Source: Begonia masoniana (Eukaryota > Streptophyta > Magnoliopsida > Cucurbitales > Begoniaceae). From it: a DNA stretch of 64,000 nt. A program made the position numbers and the translations under genes. The notes beneath the pieces were generated by a model, which was not told the DNA's origin, ran no database searches, and saw only the letters and a list, made by a program, of their open reading frames with translations. Each line of letters starts with the position of its first letter. Position 1 is the first letter of the stretch. The stretch is taken from contig CM039504.1 in NCBI GenBank assembly GCA_022432975.1, positions 2,267,459 to 2,331,458 of the forward strand, read 5' to 3'. Shown here piece by piece: positions 10,804 through 23,443 of this stretch.

Positions 10804-11778
10804 TGAGATCATATTTCAAGTTCAAATTATAGAATATAATTCACCTTTAAAGAGGAAAAGAGTTTCTTCAATGTGTAATACATGTTCTAGGATAGGACGA
10901 ACATAAACTTGGTTATTTCGATAAATATATCGAAAGCTTCTCTCGTGCATCCGAAGCAGTTTGGTCGACAAATTCGCAAGTTTGTTGTCTATATCCGTTG
11001 TCGTGGTGATGAGAGAGAGACATTTTATCTTGCATCTCATCTTCCATGTCGATGACTATGTTGTGAAGTATGCAACAAACAAGAATAATTCTAGGCAATC
11101 TTTGCTTGTCCGGCTTCCACATCACGCCTTGTATTATCTTCCACATCTCTTTCAACCTCGCGATCGCTCTTTGGGCAACCATTCGGGTTGCCGAATGTCG
11201 TTTGTTAAACTCGGCCTGAAAATCTAGGAGTTCTTTCCCTTGATAAGGAGTGAGAAGCCATGGCAGAAGGGGAAATCCACTGTCTCCTATTATATATTCC
11301 CTTATTTCAGTTTCTTCAGAGAGTTTCTTCTTCTTCCCATTCAGTCTCTTCCCTTCTTCGGAGAGTTTGAAGAAGCTCGAGCTTTCTAGAACAACCGAAT
11401 CACTCAGACTTCCGGGCCAACCGGCAATGATGTCGCGAAATTTCATTTCAGGGTCTACAATCGCCTGCAGTACCATACTGCAGTTTTTCTCGCGATCGAG
11501 CCAGATGTCGTTTGCTGATTCGGCAGTAGGCAGAGTCATCATGATGTGAGTAATGTCGATTACACCACAACAATTTGGAAGGCCTCGAGTTTTCTCGAAT
11601 TTGGACTTTATCTCATCCATCTCGGCTTCTGTTTCAGGCCATCCAAGATGGTGGAGTCCTTTTTCTTCCATGGCTTCCACAAACCGCCAAGTTATTTGGG
11701 AAACAGATGATTGGTTCATTCCAAAGGAGTCGCCAATGTTCGATAATGACGCACCGGAGCTAAGCCTCCGAAGAGCGA

Positions 11779-12779
11779 CTGAAGCTGAAGCTGAAGCTGA
11801 AGCTGAAGCTGAAGCTGAAGCTGAAGCTGAAGCTGAAGCTGAAGCTGAAGCTGAAGCTGAAGCTGAAGCTGAAGCTGAAGCTGAAGCTGAAGCTGAAGCT
11901 GAAGCTGAAGCTGAAGCTGAAGCTGAAGCTGAAGCTGAAGCTGAAGCTGAAGCTGAAGCTGAAGCTGAAGCTGAAGCTGAAGCTGAAGCTGAAGCTGAAG
12001 CTGAAGCTGAAGCTGAAGCTGAAGCTGAAGCTGAAGCTGAAGCTGAAGCTGAAGCTGAAGCTGAAGCTGAAGCTGAAGCTGAAGCTGAAGCTGAAGCTGA
12101 AGCTGAAGCTGAAGCTGAAGCTGAAGCTGAAGCTGAAGCTGAAGCTGAAGCTGAAGCTGAAGCTGAAGCTGAAGCTGAAGCTGAAGCTGAAGCTGAAGCT
12201 GAAGCTGAAGCTGAAGCTGAAGCTGAAGCTGAAGCTGAAGCTGAAGCTGAAGCTGAAGCTGAAGCTGAAGCTGAAGCTGAAGCTGAAGCTGAAGCTGAAG
12301 CTGAAGCTGAAGCTGAAGCTGAAGCTGAAGCTGAAGCTGAAGCTGAAGCTGAAGCTGAAGCTGAAGCTGAAGCTGAAGCTGAAGCTGAAGCTGAAGCTGA
12401 AGCTGAAGCTGAAGCTGAAGCTGAAGCTGAAGCTGAAGCTGAAGCTGAAGCTGAAGCTGAAGCTGAAGCTGAAGCTGAAGCTGAAGCTGAAGCTGAAGCT
12501 GAAGCTGAAGCTGAAGCTGAAGCTGAAGCTGAAGCTGAAGCTGAAGCTGAAGCTGAAGCTGAAGCTGAAGCTGAAGCTGAAGCTGAAGCTGAAGCTGAAG
12601 CTGAAGCTGAAGCTGAAGCTGAAGCTGAAGCTGAAGCTGAAGCTGAAGCTGAAGCTGAAGCTGAAGCTGAAGCTGAAGCTGAAGCTGAAGCTGAAGCTGA
12701 AGCTGAAGCTGAAGCTGAAGCTGAAGCTGAAGCTGAAGCTGAAGCTGAAGCTGAAGCTGAAGCTGAAGCTGAAGCTGAA
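11779..12779. repeat. Perfect (CTGAAG)n array, about 167 units
   Basis: 1,001 bases of an uninterrupted hexamer with no visible substitution. Each unit contains AGCT, so the strands can pair with themselves. All six frames are open and give dipeptide repeats (Glu-Ala, Leu-Gln, Phe-Ser and others), which is why long frames appear here. It sits inside the ALP1-like coding region, between a duplicated segment and the true continuation of the exon. Confidence 0.97.
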
Positions 12780-13183
12780 TCTCATCTTCCATGTCGATGA
12801 CTATGTTGTGAAGTATGCAACAAACAAGAATAATTCTAGGCAATCTTTGCTTGTCCGGCTTCCACATCACGCCTTGTATTATCTTCCACATCTCTTTCAA
12901 CCTCGCGATCGCTCTTTGGGCAACCATTCGGGTTGCCGAATGTCGTTTGTTAAACTCGGCCTGAAAATCTAGGAGTTTCTTTCCCTTGATAAGGAGTGAG
13001 AAGCCCATGGCAGAAGGGGAAATCCACTGTCTCCTATTATATATTCCCTTATTTCAGTTTCTTCAGAGAGTTTCTTCTTCTTCCCATTCAGTCTCTTCCC
13101 TTCTTCGGAGAGTTTGAAGAAGCTCGAGCTTTCTAGAACAACCGAATCACTCAGACTTCCGGGCCAACCGGCAATGATGTCGC
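12780..13183 (-). repeat. Partial duplicate of the ALP1-like 3' coding region
   Basis: It matches 11034-11436 over about 400 bp, differing almost only by single-base changes in short homopolymers (GAGTTCTTT against GAGTTTCTTT; GAAGCCATGG against GAAGCCCATGG). Orientation is the same as the source. It joins exon 2 at 13183/13184 in the wrong frame and stops soon after (GPEV then TGA). At the other end it passes straight into the hexamer array just after MEDEI. Confidence 0.93.
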
Positions 13184-13347
13184 TACTTGATCATTTACTG
13201 ACAAAGGCTTGCCATTTATGTCAGTTAAGTTAGAGCACTTGGCCATCATATCTTCCTCAACCAGTGAACAGATGTAGCTGAATGTCTTTCTTGACATTTT
13301 GAAAATAGACTCGAAATTTTTCGAGTTCTTCGATTGAGATAAGGGAC

Positions 13348-15612
13348 CTGGTCGGAAGAAAACTCAGTATATTAGTGATTCAACGCAGTATTTACATAAA
13401 TCAAGATCAATTTTCAACAATTCAAGAGAAAACAACAAACAATCTTTCACCCCAATGCACATGACCTTGCCAAACAAGAGATTCTTTTTTACATCCATGA
13501 GAATATCTTAGTTCTATCTATGCAAAATACAAATCGCTACCATTGATAAAATCGATTATAGTGCAGAATTCTTCAACCAAGAAACATTTCCAGGATGAAA
13601 GAAATTAATTAGCAAATTCTTTCGACACACAAAAACCAGCGTTTAGCATACAACAAAACTTTGATTACATGAGGTCAAAATCATCTTATTATGGATTATT
13701 TACAGGAAAAAAAAAATCATTAAAATTTCTTAAGTTTCGCAGTCACCTCCTAGTTAGTCTCATTAACATTTTCAGGCTGTCTTTGTATTGATCTCTTATT
13801 GCAAAATTCAATATATTGACCTGTTTCACCATCAGAAACTCTTAGTTTTACTTCTGGAATTGTATTTGCAACCATCAAAGCTCTGTTTGGTTAGTCGCCC
13901 TATAATCACTCTTTTTTTTTTGGCAGCTTCAGCTCTATGCACTACAAGTAACTAAGAACTAGCTCAATTATCAGTTCTAATGTGGCTAAAGAACTTAACA
14001 TTCACCGTACTTCTTATTAACTACAATAAAGGTAGGAAGAGAGCCAGAAGCATAAGACAGGTTTTGACAAAATTTTAGTACATGAAACAGAAAGAAGGGC
14101 AGTACTCAAGAGCCCGAATGCTAGTACATTTTGAGAGAAAAACGGAGTAATAACACAAAAGCATAGATCTCCCTAGTTAAATTTTCTTACAAAGAAAAAG
14201 TTTCACTAATAAGAAAAGTAAATTAGAAATATAATCTTTTGCAGTAGGATAATCTGGAAATCAAACGGATAAAGCAAGTTATATGAGAAATATAGTCCGA
14301 CAGAGAAAATTCTGAGTACAGAATTGACCAATGTGTTTCAGAAGTTCAATATGATGAGATTTTTTTTGAACTCTTTCTTCTAAATCCAAGGCCATGCCAT
14401 GCTAAATAACTAAAAGCTTTAGATAATAAGAACAAGTCAAGAACAGTTTTACCCTGCAAAAGCAACCATTTACAACCAAACTTCTCACACGATCACATTT
14501 ACTAGAACAAGTCCATTTCCAAGTTGAAATCATTAAAAGAAATGAAAAAATTTGGGTGAAGTGATCCCTCTTAAACCTCAACCTTAGCTGCTCCTTGAGA
14601 CTCAAACACGAACTAGAACACATTCTTCCGAAACTATCAAAGAGATTGCTTTTCATTCATGATTCAGCATATTGACTTAATAGTATAGTTTTAACTTCAA
14701 GAAAAATCAAATTTCTCTGCTTTTTACAGAGGCATCAATAAAAAAAAATGAAAAACATGCCACCTGAATATTATCTCACAGGGATGCTCCCTACCAGTAC
14801 GGATTCCTTGATTGTTTTTCCTTTTTATCAACATTGCATTCTTTCTGCTAATAATATCATTTTGTTTCATGGAAAGGATTCTAATTCTTTTCAAAATGGA
14901 AGCCATGTTGAACTCATTCATCTCCATCATGTTATATTGGAATAATTTTTCATATCAGTATCTACAAACTACAGAGGTTCCAATTATATAAAACTTTTCA
15001 GTATAAATTGATGACAAATCAAGCGAAGAAGGAAAAAATAGATTGATTGTACAATTTGTTTGATCGTGCATGAGTAAGCCACCAAAAAAGACACTACTAG
15101 TAACTTTTGAAGATGTCGCGTCGCTACAAAATTATCTATCTAGAATGCGAGGCTGCCCGATGAACCAAAATTCAACCTATATTATGAGCTTGGAGGGGAG
15201 AAAAAGAAAGGAAACAAGAACAAATTTTAACAATGATGCAATCATACAATGACTAACCACAACCCACAAAATAGAAATCAATGAACAGATATATTAAAAA
15301 CGTGATTTTTAAGATCATTAGGAACATAGCATTGACCCATATTAACATCTCATTGCATCAGCTGAAGCAGATCATCTGAACATTGCTTTAGGACAAAATA
15401 TTATTCTAATCGCTCAACATTCGTAAGACCTATGTCCCAAAATCCATCAAAAAACAAACAACTGCCCCCTAAGATCCTTAGAAATAGTAAACCAAGTTTG
15501 CCCACTATAAGCAATAGCAATGTACAGATTAAACAAAAGCCCGACAAATCAAAATCAATCGAAAAGCTAAAAAAAGAAGAACCGAATAGTGTAAACAACG
15601 AAGAAAGTTTAC
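13348..15612 (-). other. Intron 1 of the ALP1-like gene
   Basis: Donor ACTG/GTAAAC at 15612 and acceptor CCGACCAG/GTCCC at 13348. Small frames inside it show no conserved motif. Confidence 0.75.
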
Positions 15613-16079
15613 CAGTAATTCTCTGTGAAAAATCTTCCCACCAATCCGAGGGCTGGGATAGGGAGCCCAGAGAAGCAGGCAAGATATTTTGGTCAACCTT
15701 CTTCTCAGCCTTCTTCCTCCTCTTGAACCCTCTAATGGGTCCCATTTTAAACTAAGTAAGAAATCCAAAGAAAGCAAGAACTGTAAAAAACTCAGAATCC
15801 AAAAGAATTGACATAAGAAACACAACCACTAATCACAAGCCTCAATTTTGCAGCCAATGAAACGAAATAACTCCATCAAAAAACAAAGAAAAACTTCATT
15901 TTCCCAAGGATAGAGAGAAGACGAGACGCTACGAGGAAGTGGTTGCTTCCTTCGGATTCTGAAACATGCAGTTAAGATGGAAGAAGAAGCAAGAGAGGCA
16001 AATGAGTAGCAAAGCGACGAGGGGAGATATATATGTTCAAGGGACAGACAATGTAGTAAGTAAAAGGAAAAGCGAAATA

Positions 16080-17092
16080 ACAGAGCCTAGGCTAACACCA
16101 TACGGGACGCAGACGCTGCCTCCATTCCTTCTCTCGCTCTAATGTTTTGTCTTCTTTTTCTCACCACTTTCTTTTATACTTTCTCGGGAAAATATTATAT
16201 TTTTCCAGTGTTGCAGAAATAAATTGGAACAAAAATAGAGTGATTGATTCAAAAAACCCACATAATCATTCATAGATTTTGTTACCTTTTTTCTTGATTT
16301 GAATTTGTGTTTGATTTGGTAGCATGATCTTAGTGACTTCCTCCCTCCTATGTAGGTTAAAATATATATATATATTGAAAATAAGTGATTTTGATTATTA
16401 AATTAATGCTAAAATTCAAAAATTGTAACTTAAGTTAAGATCAGTGTTTTTTATTTTGGTTATTTAATGGGCGAAATTTAATTTTTTAAATAAATAAATA
16501 ATAAATTGTTTTTTTTTTTTTTTTTTGTATTGATGGAATGATGATAGGATGAACTAGGCAACTCAATTGGACCTTCCTATTTGCTAAGCCCAATCTGGTC
16601 CCACATTCGACCAACTCCATCAAGGCAGTTGATCCATTCCTCCTCTCATTAAATTTCAACCGTCCGATCTCTCATATCTCCCCCTCCCTGGCGACCCTGA
16701 TCGTCGGTCGGCGTCGCCGGGTTGGCCCTTTATCCGGCGTTTCACCCTTGTTCCACCACTGGTTCTACCTTCTATGGTCTTCCACAGATTCTAACATTCC
16801 GTAGATCTTTGAAACTTCTGCATGTTAATGTGGTTGAAGGATAGTACGATCAGTTACCGAATTTTAATATCGACAAACAAAATTCAAAGCAAGTTTCTTA
16901 AAACAATGGGGCTCGAATCTAAATTTCATCATATCTTAAGTAAAAGAAACCAAAATGTGCTGAGCTCGTCTTACAAAAAATGTGAACAAATAGCCTATTT
17001 CCTCGAATATAGACTCCAAATCAGATGATATTGTAACCAAATAGCTATGGAAGCTCTAAGACAAAGATTCTAAACCACTCTTCTCTTCATCT
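16080..17092. other. Intergenic region between ALP1-like promoter and PHIP1 3' end
   Basis: AT-rich, with a T-run near 16508-16526 and a GC-richer patch at 16680-16760. No conserved frame seen. Confidence 0.45.
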
Positions 17093-19074
17093 TTACTTAG
17101 GATTCGAATCACCAGACTGCTTCTTCGGACAATCTGTGGATAAATGACCCTTCTCACCGCATTCATAGCAAGTCCTCCTTCTAATCTTACCACTAACAAT
17201 CGCCACAGTTGGTGCGTCTTCCCGCTCGGTATCTTTAGGCACGGGCTCCGATTTTGGATTGATTTTTGATTCTTTGAGCACGGACTCGGATCTTGGATTG
17301 ATTTTTGATCCTTTAGCCGGAACTGCACATCTTATCTTGACGGGTCTTCCACAAACTATCCCCTGGTCTAATTTCAATGCTATCTTCAGGGAAGCGTTAT
17401 TAGAGAAATCCACATGCGCAAAGCCTTTAAATTCCCCCGTCTCCTTGCCTGTGCCAAAACGTATAGACGAGATGTCGCAACTGGAGAAAAAGTCCCTTAG
17501 CGCATCTTCAGTTATATCCCATGATAAATTACCAAGATAGACTCTGTTGTAGCCCTCGACCATTTGTGGTGAAAAATCCGTTGCTTTGTCAGAGCGAGTT
17601 GACTTGTAAGGCTGTAATGTTAGGAAGAATCCACACCTGCGACAATACAAGAACAATTGTATCAAATGACGTGAGAAAATGTTAAAAATGCAAGATATTG
17701 TGCTTTGCATCCTCACATATCAGACCCATCCATCTCCAATGCTTGCTTAGCTGCAGCTTGTGTCTGCAAAAGCAGCCGATGGTACAATAAGCCACACTTT
17801 GAATTAAATCAAATCACCAAAGAACAATCAAACTATAATAAATTTCTTCCTCCAAATACAAGTTTTTTAAACAGAAGAATCTCGAGAATGAGACAAACAA
17901 GGAAAGACTCAGATGTGGAAAAACTTGTACAATACACCAAGAGTGAATGAGATGTTCCTCTATTATACTCGGTTACCATCCAAAAACAGAAACCATCCAA
18001 CAAATTTAAATCTCAATGCATTTACATTTAATTGTAAAGTCATTAAAGATCAGTTGCGGGCTCGTAGTAGAATGGTCACACAATACAAAAATGCTCTACA
18101 CTGCAGCCTCTGCAAACCAAAATAAAGAAGTGCTTTAAGGAGTTTGGATCAGGAACAACTCTCATAGATACTTACTTACCTTGAAGGTCAATATAGCTAT
18201 TCCTCTAAACTTTCCAGTTTCTGGAAATTTCATGCAATCTACCTCTGCTATTGTGCCACAGCTTTCAAAATAGCTTCTAATATCATCCTCAGTCGAGTAA
18301 TAAGGTATGCCCCCAACATAAACTTTAACACCAACATCTCCATTTGCTTGACTATAAAAGACAAATTACTAGTTATAAATGTATTTTCCTGAACTGCTAA
18401 AACAATAATTAACCAAATTGAAATGTTTTCCCCTCATTTTCTAGGCAAACAACACAGATTAAACGAATGCCAAACCACAATCAGTATTGAACTTGTAGAA
18501 CAATATAAAGCACTGGTCTATTTCAGAGAAACATTTGTACAGAGCCGATTTCTAGACATGCAAACCAATTGGGTGTTGGTGACTAGAATTACCTTTCGTT
18601 GTTCTTGTTTGCCACTGACAATCCATGTTCTTCACTAGTAACTTCATCCTTGTCATTCCCTTTCTCATTCTTTGTCGTCGTCTTCTTGTTCTTCTTCTTT
18701 TTCTTCTTGTTGATGTTCTTCTTCGGCTGTTTTGTCTCTCCATTCTCAACCATATTCGAAACTCCATCCTCTTCCTCCTTCTGATAGTCTCTCTTCCTCT
18801 TCCCCTTCTTACTCTGCGTCTCCACTACACTGTGCGATTCATTTTCCTTCTCTTTCCCGTCCTTTTTGTCATCAGAATCAACCAACGACAAAGTTTTTCT
18901 ACGCTTCTCCCGCTTTGAAAGCCTAGGTCTCAGCGTCGACGACCCCAATAGTTCTTCGAGAGATTGATTCTCTGAAGCATCACCATTAACGACCGTTTTT
19001 GCGACTGATGCGGATGGAGATTGGGAAAGCTCGGCTCTCAGCTTCTGCTTGAGCTTTTTGTTGGATAAAACCAT
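17093..19074 (-). CDS. PHIP1: Phragmoplastin-interacting protein 1-like RNA-binding protein
   Basis: Four exons on the minus strand: 19074-18593, 18351-18180, 17763-17717 and 17636-17093, all with GT-AG borders and consistent phase, giving 414 residues. The N-terminus (MVLSNKKLKQKLRAEL) leads into a lysine-rich acidic/basic region. RRM1 (VYVGGIPYYSTEDDIRSYF ... FRGIAILTF) and RRM2 (VYLGNLSWDITEDALRDFF ... FKGFAHVDF) follow, then a CCHC zinc knuckle (CYECGEKGHLSTDC) near the C-terminus. In Arabidopsis, PHIP1 binds phragmoplastin and mRNA at the forming cell plate. The protein is shorter than the Arabidopsis one (about 600 residues), mainly in the linkers. The neighbouring ALP1-like gene supports orthology. 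A fragment of its 5' end is repeated at 36.6 kb. Confidence 0.9.
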
Positions 19075-19299
19075 CTTTAGCTGCGATTAAACAAATGAGT
19101 AAAAACAGGAGAAAGAAACGCAAACAGTAGCTACACGAAAGGGATTTCGATTATCGTCGTTGCGCCGGAGATTGCTCTCCTCTATTCTTCACATCGCCGT
19201 CGTAATGAAAACGATGCAGTGTCATAAACTATTTACTTATTTGACGAAAGCTCCCCCAAATTGTGGTATTTATGTAAATGCCTCAATTGTGGAGGTATT

Positions 19300-20284
19300 C
19301 TCAATTTACAGAAAATAACATGGCAATAATGTGACATAATCAGAGATTCGCTTCTTGATAATCAGTCTTTGTTTCCTTGTTTATTTATAATTTTTATATT
19401 GCAGAAAAGGTGGACAAGAGGTCTTCTCGCTGCTATAACGGGATTAACTCGGTTGGTTTAATTTTGAATCGCAAGTCAGCTCGGATTGAATTTTTTTTTA
19501 GTGGAATCATTAATCTCGATGAGCTAGACTTTTTCAGGATTGGTTCGGTCGACTATTTGTCATCTCTAATTACGAATGATTGATGATTAGATAGGTACAA
19601 ATATACTTAATACGTAAATAATTTATAATTATGTAATTATTTAATATTTGTAATTGATATTCGTGATATTTTTTTATTAGATCATCAAATAATTTTTTTT
19701 TTTAAATACATGTTATTTTCATATATTAATAAAACAATTTTGTTAACTAAACGACTAACTATTATATTTTGACATTATGATAATAAATAATCATTATAAT
19801 TTTAATAGTTATTTTTTTTAAATATACATTACATTTATATAAATTAAAAACATGTATATAATGTTTGATTAATTAAACTTGGTTTTTTTAGACTCGTTAG
19901 CCTAGTTTAGCTAATTTGGTTTAGCTGACTTGGATATGCTTATTTAACATTGGCTCGTGAAACAACCCTAGTTCAATTTTTTTTTTTTTAATTTTAGACT
20001 TGTTAGGCTCAACTCATTTAACTCATTAGACTGGTGAATAGATTTTTTTAACTCCACCAGCTATTTATCATCTAAAAAGGAACACAAAATGCGAAAAGTA
20101 AATTAGGCTTTAATAATGGTGTAGACTTTTTTCTTTTTTTGGACCCACCGTCGAACCCTAATTATAAAGTATGGATTAAACTAAATTAAATTTTGAAGTC
20201 ATATTATTATTGTCTACTTTATTTTCAATTTTGAAGCTTAGAAATATAATTAGCACTTATTTGGCTCTAATTACAAATATAATT
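19300..20284. other. AT-rich intergenic region
   Basis: It runs from the PHIP1 promoter side to the start of the duplicated F-box 5' segment. Nothing conserved recognised. Confidence 0.45.
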
Positions 20285-21056
20285 AGAAATTGTTGATAAA
20301 TAATTAAATATTATGTTTAATGTTCCACTTTAGTTTCGAATTATCTTTTCGGAAATTTTATTTTTTGGAATTTTTTCCTCATTTTATTTTATATAAATAT
20401 TTTGAAGTTTATATGAATAAAATAATTTCGAAGATGATAAAAAAAACACGTCGGAAATTAAAATAAAAAATGGGTCTCCCCTGTTCCCTACTGGCGGGCT
20501 GGCTCCTACCTCCCTTCGGCTTTCATAAATACAGCAGGTTATCAACAGCTAGCACTGGGTCAAACTCTCTGTGTCCGAAGTACTTCCGCGTCGATGGTCC
20601 CGGCGAAGTCAACGATTCTATGATTCCGTCGGGAATCGAAATTCTTTAATTCTGAAAAGATAAAAACCATGGAGGAAAACGGCGTTGATTTTATCAGTAA
20701 TTTACCCGACGAGATTCTCAGCCGAATCATTTCATTTCTTCCATTCGAGTCGGCTCTGCAAACCAGTTTTCTCTCTGACAGATGGAAAATCTTGTGGAAT
20801 TCTGCTCTCGTTCAACACGGCGCCCTTGAAAACTTTGCAGATGCTCTTCTTCGCTTCTTGATTCATTTTCATCGTTTTGATTCTTTGCGCCATCCGAGAA
20901 GGTTGCAGTATCATTTCGGTCAGGACTCTTTTCTTTATGCATCCATGGCATCCGAAGATAAGCTCCAATTAGATTTCTCGCATGTTAAACCTGAATTTTC
21001 TCGGAAATTTTCCTGCAATTTTGAGCTGAACAATCATCAAAATACTTATCATCTTA
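20285..21056 (+). repeat. Upstream copy of F-box promoter and exon 1 start (tandem duplication)
   Basis: Segment 20285-21056 is repeated at 21057-21836 with about 99% identity. Differences are an A-run length change, a GGCTCC/GGATCC change and an extra copy of a roughly 22-bp piece ending CATAAATACAGCA in the second unit. The break is at the junction of the coding sequence (NNHQN) with AT-rich upstream DNA. Confidence 0.9.
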
Positions 21057-21073
21057 GAATTGTTGATAAATAA
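20669..21073 (+). pseudogene. Truncated F-box gene copy (N-terminal 134 codons)
   Basis: The first about 127 residues equal those of the full gene starting at 21463, including the F-box core NLPDEILSRIISFLPFESAL. After NNHQN the duplication boundary is crossed, and a few unrelated codons end in a stop at 21073. With its own promoter copy it could make a short protein containing an F-box without a substrate-binding part. Confidence 0.8.
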
Positions 21074-21462
21074 TTAAATATTATGTTTAATGTTCCACTT
21101 TAGTTTCGAATTATCTTTTCGGAAATTTTATTTTTTGGAATTTTTTCCTCATTTTATTTTATATAAATATTTTGAAGTTTATATGAATAAAATAATTTCG
21201 AAGATGATAAAAAAACACGTCGGAAATTAAAATAAAAAATGGGTCTCCCCTGTTCCCTACTGGCGGGCTGGATCCTACCTCCCTTCGGCTTTCATAAATA
21301 CAGCACCCTTCGGCTTTCATAAATACAGCAGGTTATCAACAGCTAGCACTGGGTCAAACTCTCTGTGTCCGAAGTACTTCCGCGTCGATGGTCCCGGCGA
21401 AGTCAACGATTCTATGATTCCGTCGGGAATCGAAATTCTTTAATTCTGAAAAGATAAAAACC

Positions 21463-23017
21463 ATGGAGGAAAACGGCGTTGATTTTATCAGTAATTTACC
21501 CGACGAGATTCTCAGCCGAATCATTTCATTTCTTCCATTCGAGTCGGCTCTGCAAACCAGTTTTCTCTCTGACAGATGGAAAATCTTGTGGAATTCTGCT
21601 CTCGTTCAACACGGCGCCCTTGAAAACTTTGCAGATGCTCTTCTTCGCTTCTTGATTCATTTTCATCGTTTTGATTCTTTGCGCCATCCGAGAAGGTTGC
21701 AGTATCATTTCGGTCAGGACTCTTTTCTTTATGCATCCATGGCATCCGAAGATAAGCTCCAATTAGATTTCTCGCATGTTAAACCTGAATTTTCTCGGAA
21801 ATTTTCCTGCAATTTTGAGCTGAACAATCATCAAAATCTTACTCATCATCCATCTTCATCCACTTTCTTTGTCAAAACCCTAAGTCTCAAATCAGTGAGC
21901 TATTTAACCAATCAGGCCGTGTCTTTTCTTGCTCCGAGCATTCAGTTTCTCGAGAATTTGAAAATCGCTAATTGTCCAGGTTTAGAGACTCTGTATATTG
22001 ATTCCACTAAAAAGCTTCAAAGTTTGACAATTTTAGATTGTTTTGACTTGAAAAGTCTTCATCTCAGATCTTCGAAACTGAAATCTTTTCGGTTTAGCGG
22101 TCCACTTCCATTGATTAAGCTGAGTTTCATTTCAATCTGGAAGTAGCCATTCTTGATTTTAGACAAGGTCCTCAACAGAACTTCACTTGCAGTGACTTCG
22201 ATCCAACCCTTTTAACCATTAAAAACGCTTCAGCCCTTACTCTCTGTAAATGGACTTTCGAGGTATAGATTCTGCGACTTCCGAGCTCAAAACTCTTATG
22301 GTTTTTAATGTATTTCTTGAAGTTGAATTCTTGTTTATGCAGGCATTGATATGGCCTTCTATTTCATGGAACTTCCGTTTTTATAAGCTTAAAGAGCTAT
22401 GGTGGATCGGTGATGCAAACGAAGGATCATACAACAGTGATTCGTTGATCAATTTTCTCAAACTCTGTCCTGCTATAGAGCAGGTTTTCGTATCGGTATA
22501 TCAGATCTTGAACCAGTTTCGTATGTTGTTTGGATTCTGTTTCGATTAATGACTGAAAAAACAAAGTTGCATAAACTTTCGACGAAGCTGTTTACAGACA
22601 ACTATTATCAAAAACACTTTCACCAATTTTATGTTTTATATATTAAAAGCAACTAACTTGAATCTGCAGATCGATCCTTGCTGCTTCAAGGATCGAAGAT
22701 CGGACAAATTATCGAAAAGCGGGAACAAGAAAGTCGAATTAAACAGTTTCAGAATTGTTAAATTGGAAGGATTTACGAAGGAAGAGGATGAGATGTCATT
22801 AGCAATGGATTTGCAAGAACTAGTGGGGTCTAAGCCGCTCATCATTCAAACACCGGCTGGAAATATCTCCCACAATTGTGTTGAAGATTCCTCAATTTTC
22901 CAAAATTCAAAGAACGGGAGCAAGTTGGAGATGATTATGAAGGGTTTCCATCAGTTTGGACAAGACCCTCGTACACCAAATCCTCAGCAGTCGAACGGGA
23001 ATGTTATCAAAGATTAG
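21463..23017 (+). CDS. F-box/LRR protein with FBD-like tail (exon 1 frame shifted)
   Basis: Exons 21463-22262, 22343-22495 and 22670-23017. The N-terminal F-box (about residues 8-45, LPDEILSRIISFLPFESALQ) would bind SKP1 of an SCF ubiquitin ligase. Leucine-rich strands follow (FLENLKIANCPGLETLYI, LQSLTILDCFDLKSLHL), and a C-terminal segment (FRIVKLEGFTKEEDEMSLAM) resembles the FBD end of plant F-box proteins. In exon 1 the frame stops at 22146. Removing a shift near 22118-22125 (reading AAGGCTGAG for AAGCTGAG) restores EFHFNLEVAILDF and an open frame to the donor, giving about 433 residues. Either a one-base G deletion has inactivated the gene or the consensus is wrong. The substrate is unknown. 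Confidence 0.8.
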
Positions 23018-23443
23018 ATTTTGAGTGTTTTATCAAATATTATGCGATCGACTGTTAATGTAAATACTTGTTAGTGAATAATTCCAGAATTTCTATTTGC
23101 AAAGTGAAAATATTTCTACAAAATAATGAAACTTATATGTAGTGGGCAAATAGATGGCTGTGGTTATTTTATTTTTTTCAACTTTTAAAAGTTATTGAAT
23201 GTATCAATTGTTTATTTAATTAATAATTTTACGTAAAATAAAAAAAAGATATATATCGTGTACGGTGTGTAATCGTATGTAGGTATACATACGACTATAC
23301 GTGGCTTGAACTACGAAGAGGGGCCCAACTACCAAACGAAAAGCCGAAGGTGCCACTGGGAAGCAACGGATAGGGGAAGAGGATAAGGTCACCATAAGAA
23401 CACTGCAAAAGCTTCACTCCAGTACAAAGTAGTAGAGTTACCA

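Larger units (their letters stand above)
10913..15745 (-). pseudogene. ALP1-like gene from a domesticated PIF/Harbinger transposase, interrupted
   Basis: Exon 1 (15745-15613) encodes MGPIRGFKRRKKAEKK... to RIT plus one base. After a 2.27-kb phase-1 intron, exon 2 starts at 13347 (GPLSQSKNSKNFESIFKMSR) and runs to about 13184 (..LSVNDQVA). The natural continuation (VALRRLSSGASLSNIGDSFG...) is found only at 11779, after which the frame is open to the stop at 10913. About 1.4 kb separates them: a partial copy of the gene's own 3' half plus a hexamer array. Joined, the protein would be about 390 residues, close to the family. The DDE fold is visible: GVIDITHI (D1) and IGDSGFPLLPW (D2). The third acidic position reads RMVAQRAI, where active enzymes have E, so it is probably not a nuclease. 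Related ALP1 proteins act in chromatin regulation. The gene lies next to PHIP1, as in Arabidopsis. Confidence 0.85.

Noticed and set aside
11779..12779. CRISPR-like or satellite array
   Set aside because: A 6-bp unit with no spacers inside a plant coding region is a microsatellite-type expansion.
11553..12800. Long plus-strand frame rich in Glu-Ala repeats (415 codons)
   Set aside because: It is a hexamer array read in one frame; every frame of the array is open, and the flanks are the antisense of the ALP1-like gene.
11716..13008. Long minus-strand frame with Leu-Gln repeats (430 codons)
   Set aside because: It fuses the duplicated ALP1-like piece to the array and leaves it out of frame with the real exon; not a plausible protein.
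18552..18926. Overlapping frames opposite PHIP1 exon 1
   Set aside because: They are shadows of the lysine-rich PHIP1 coding sequence in other frames.
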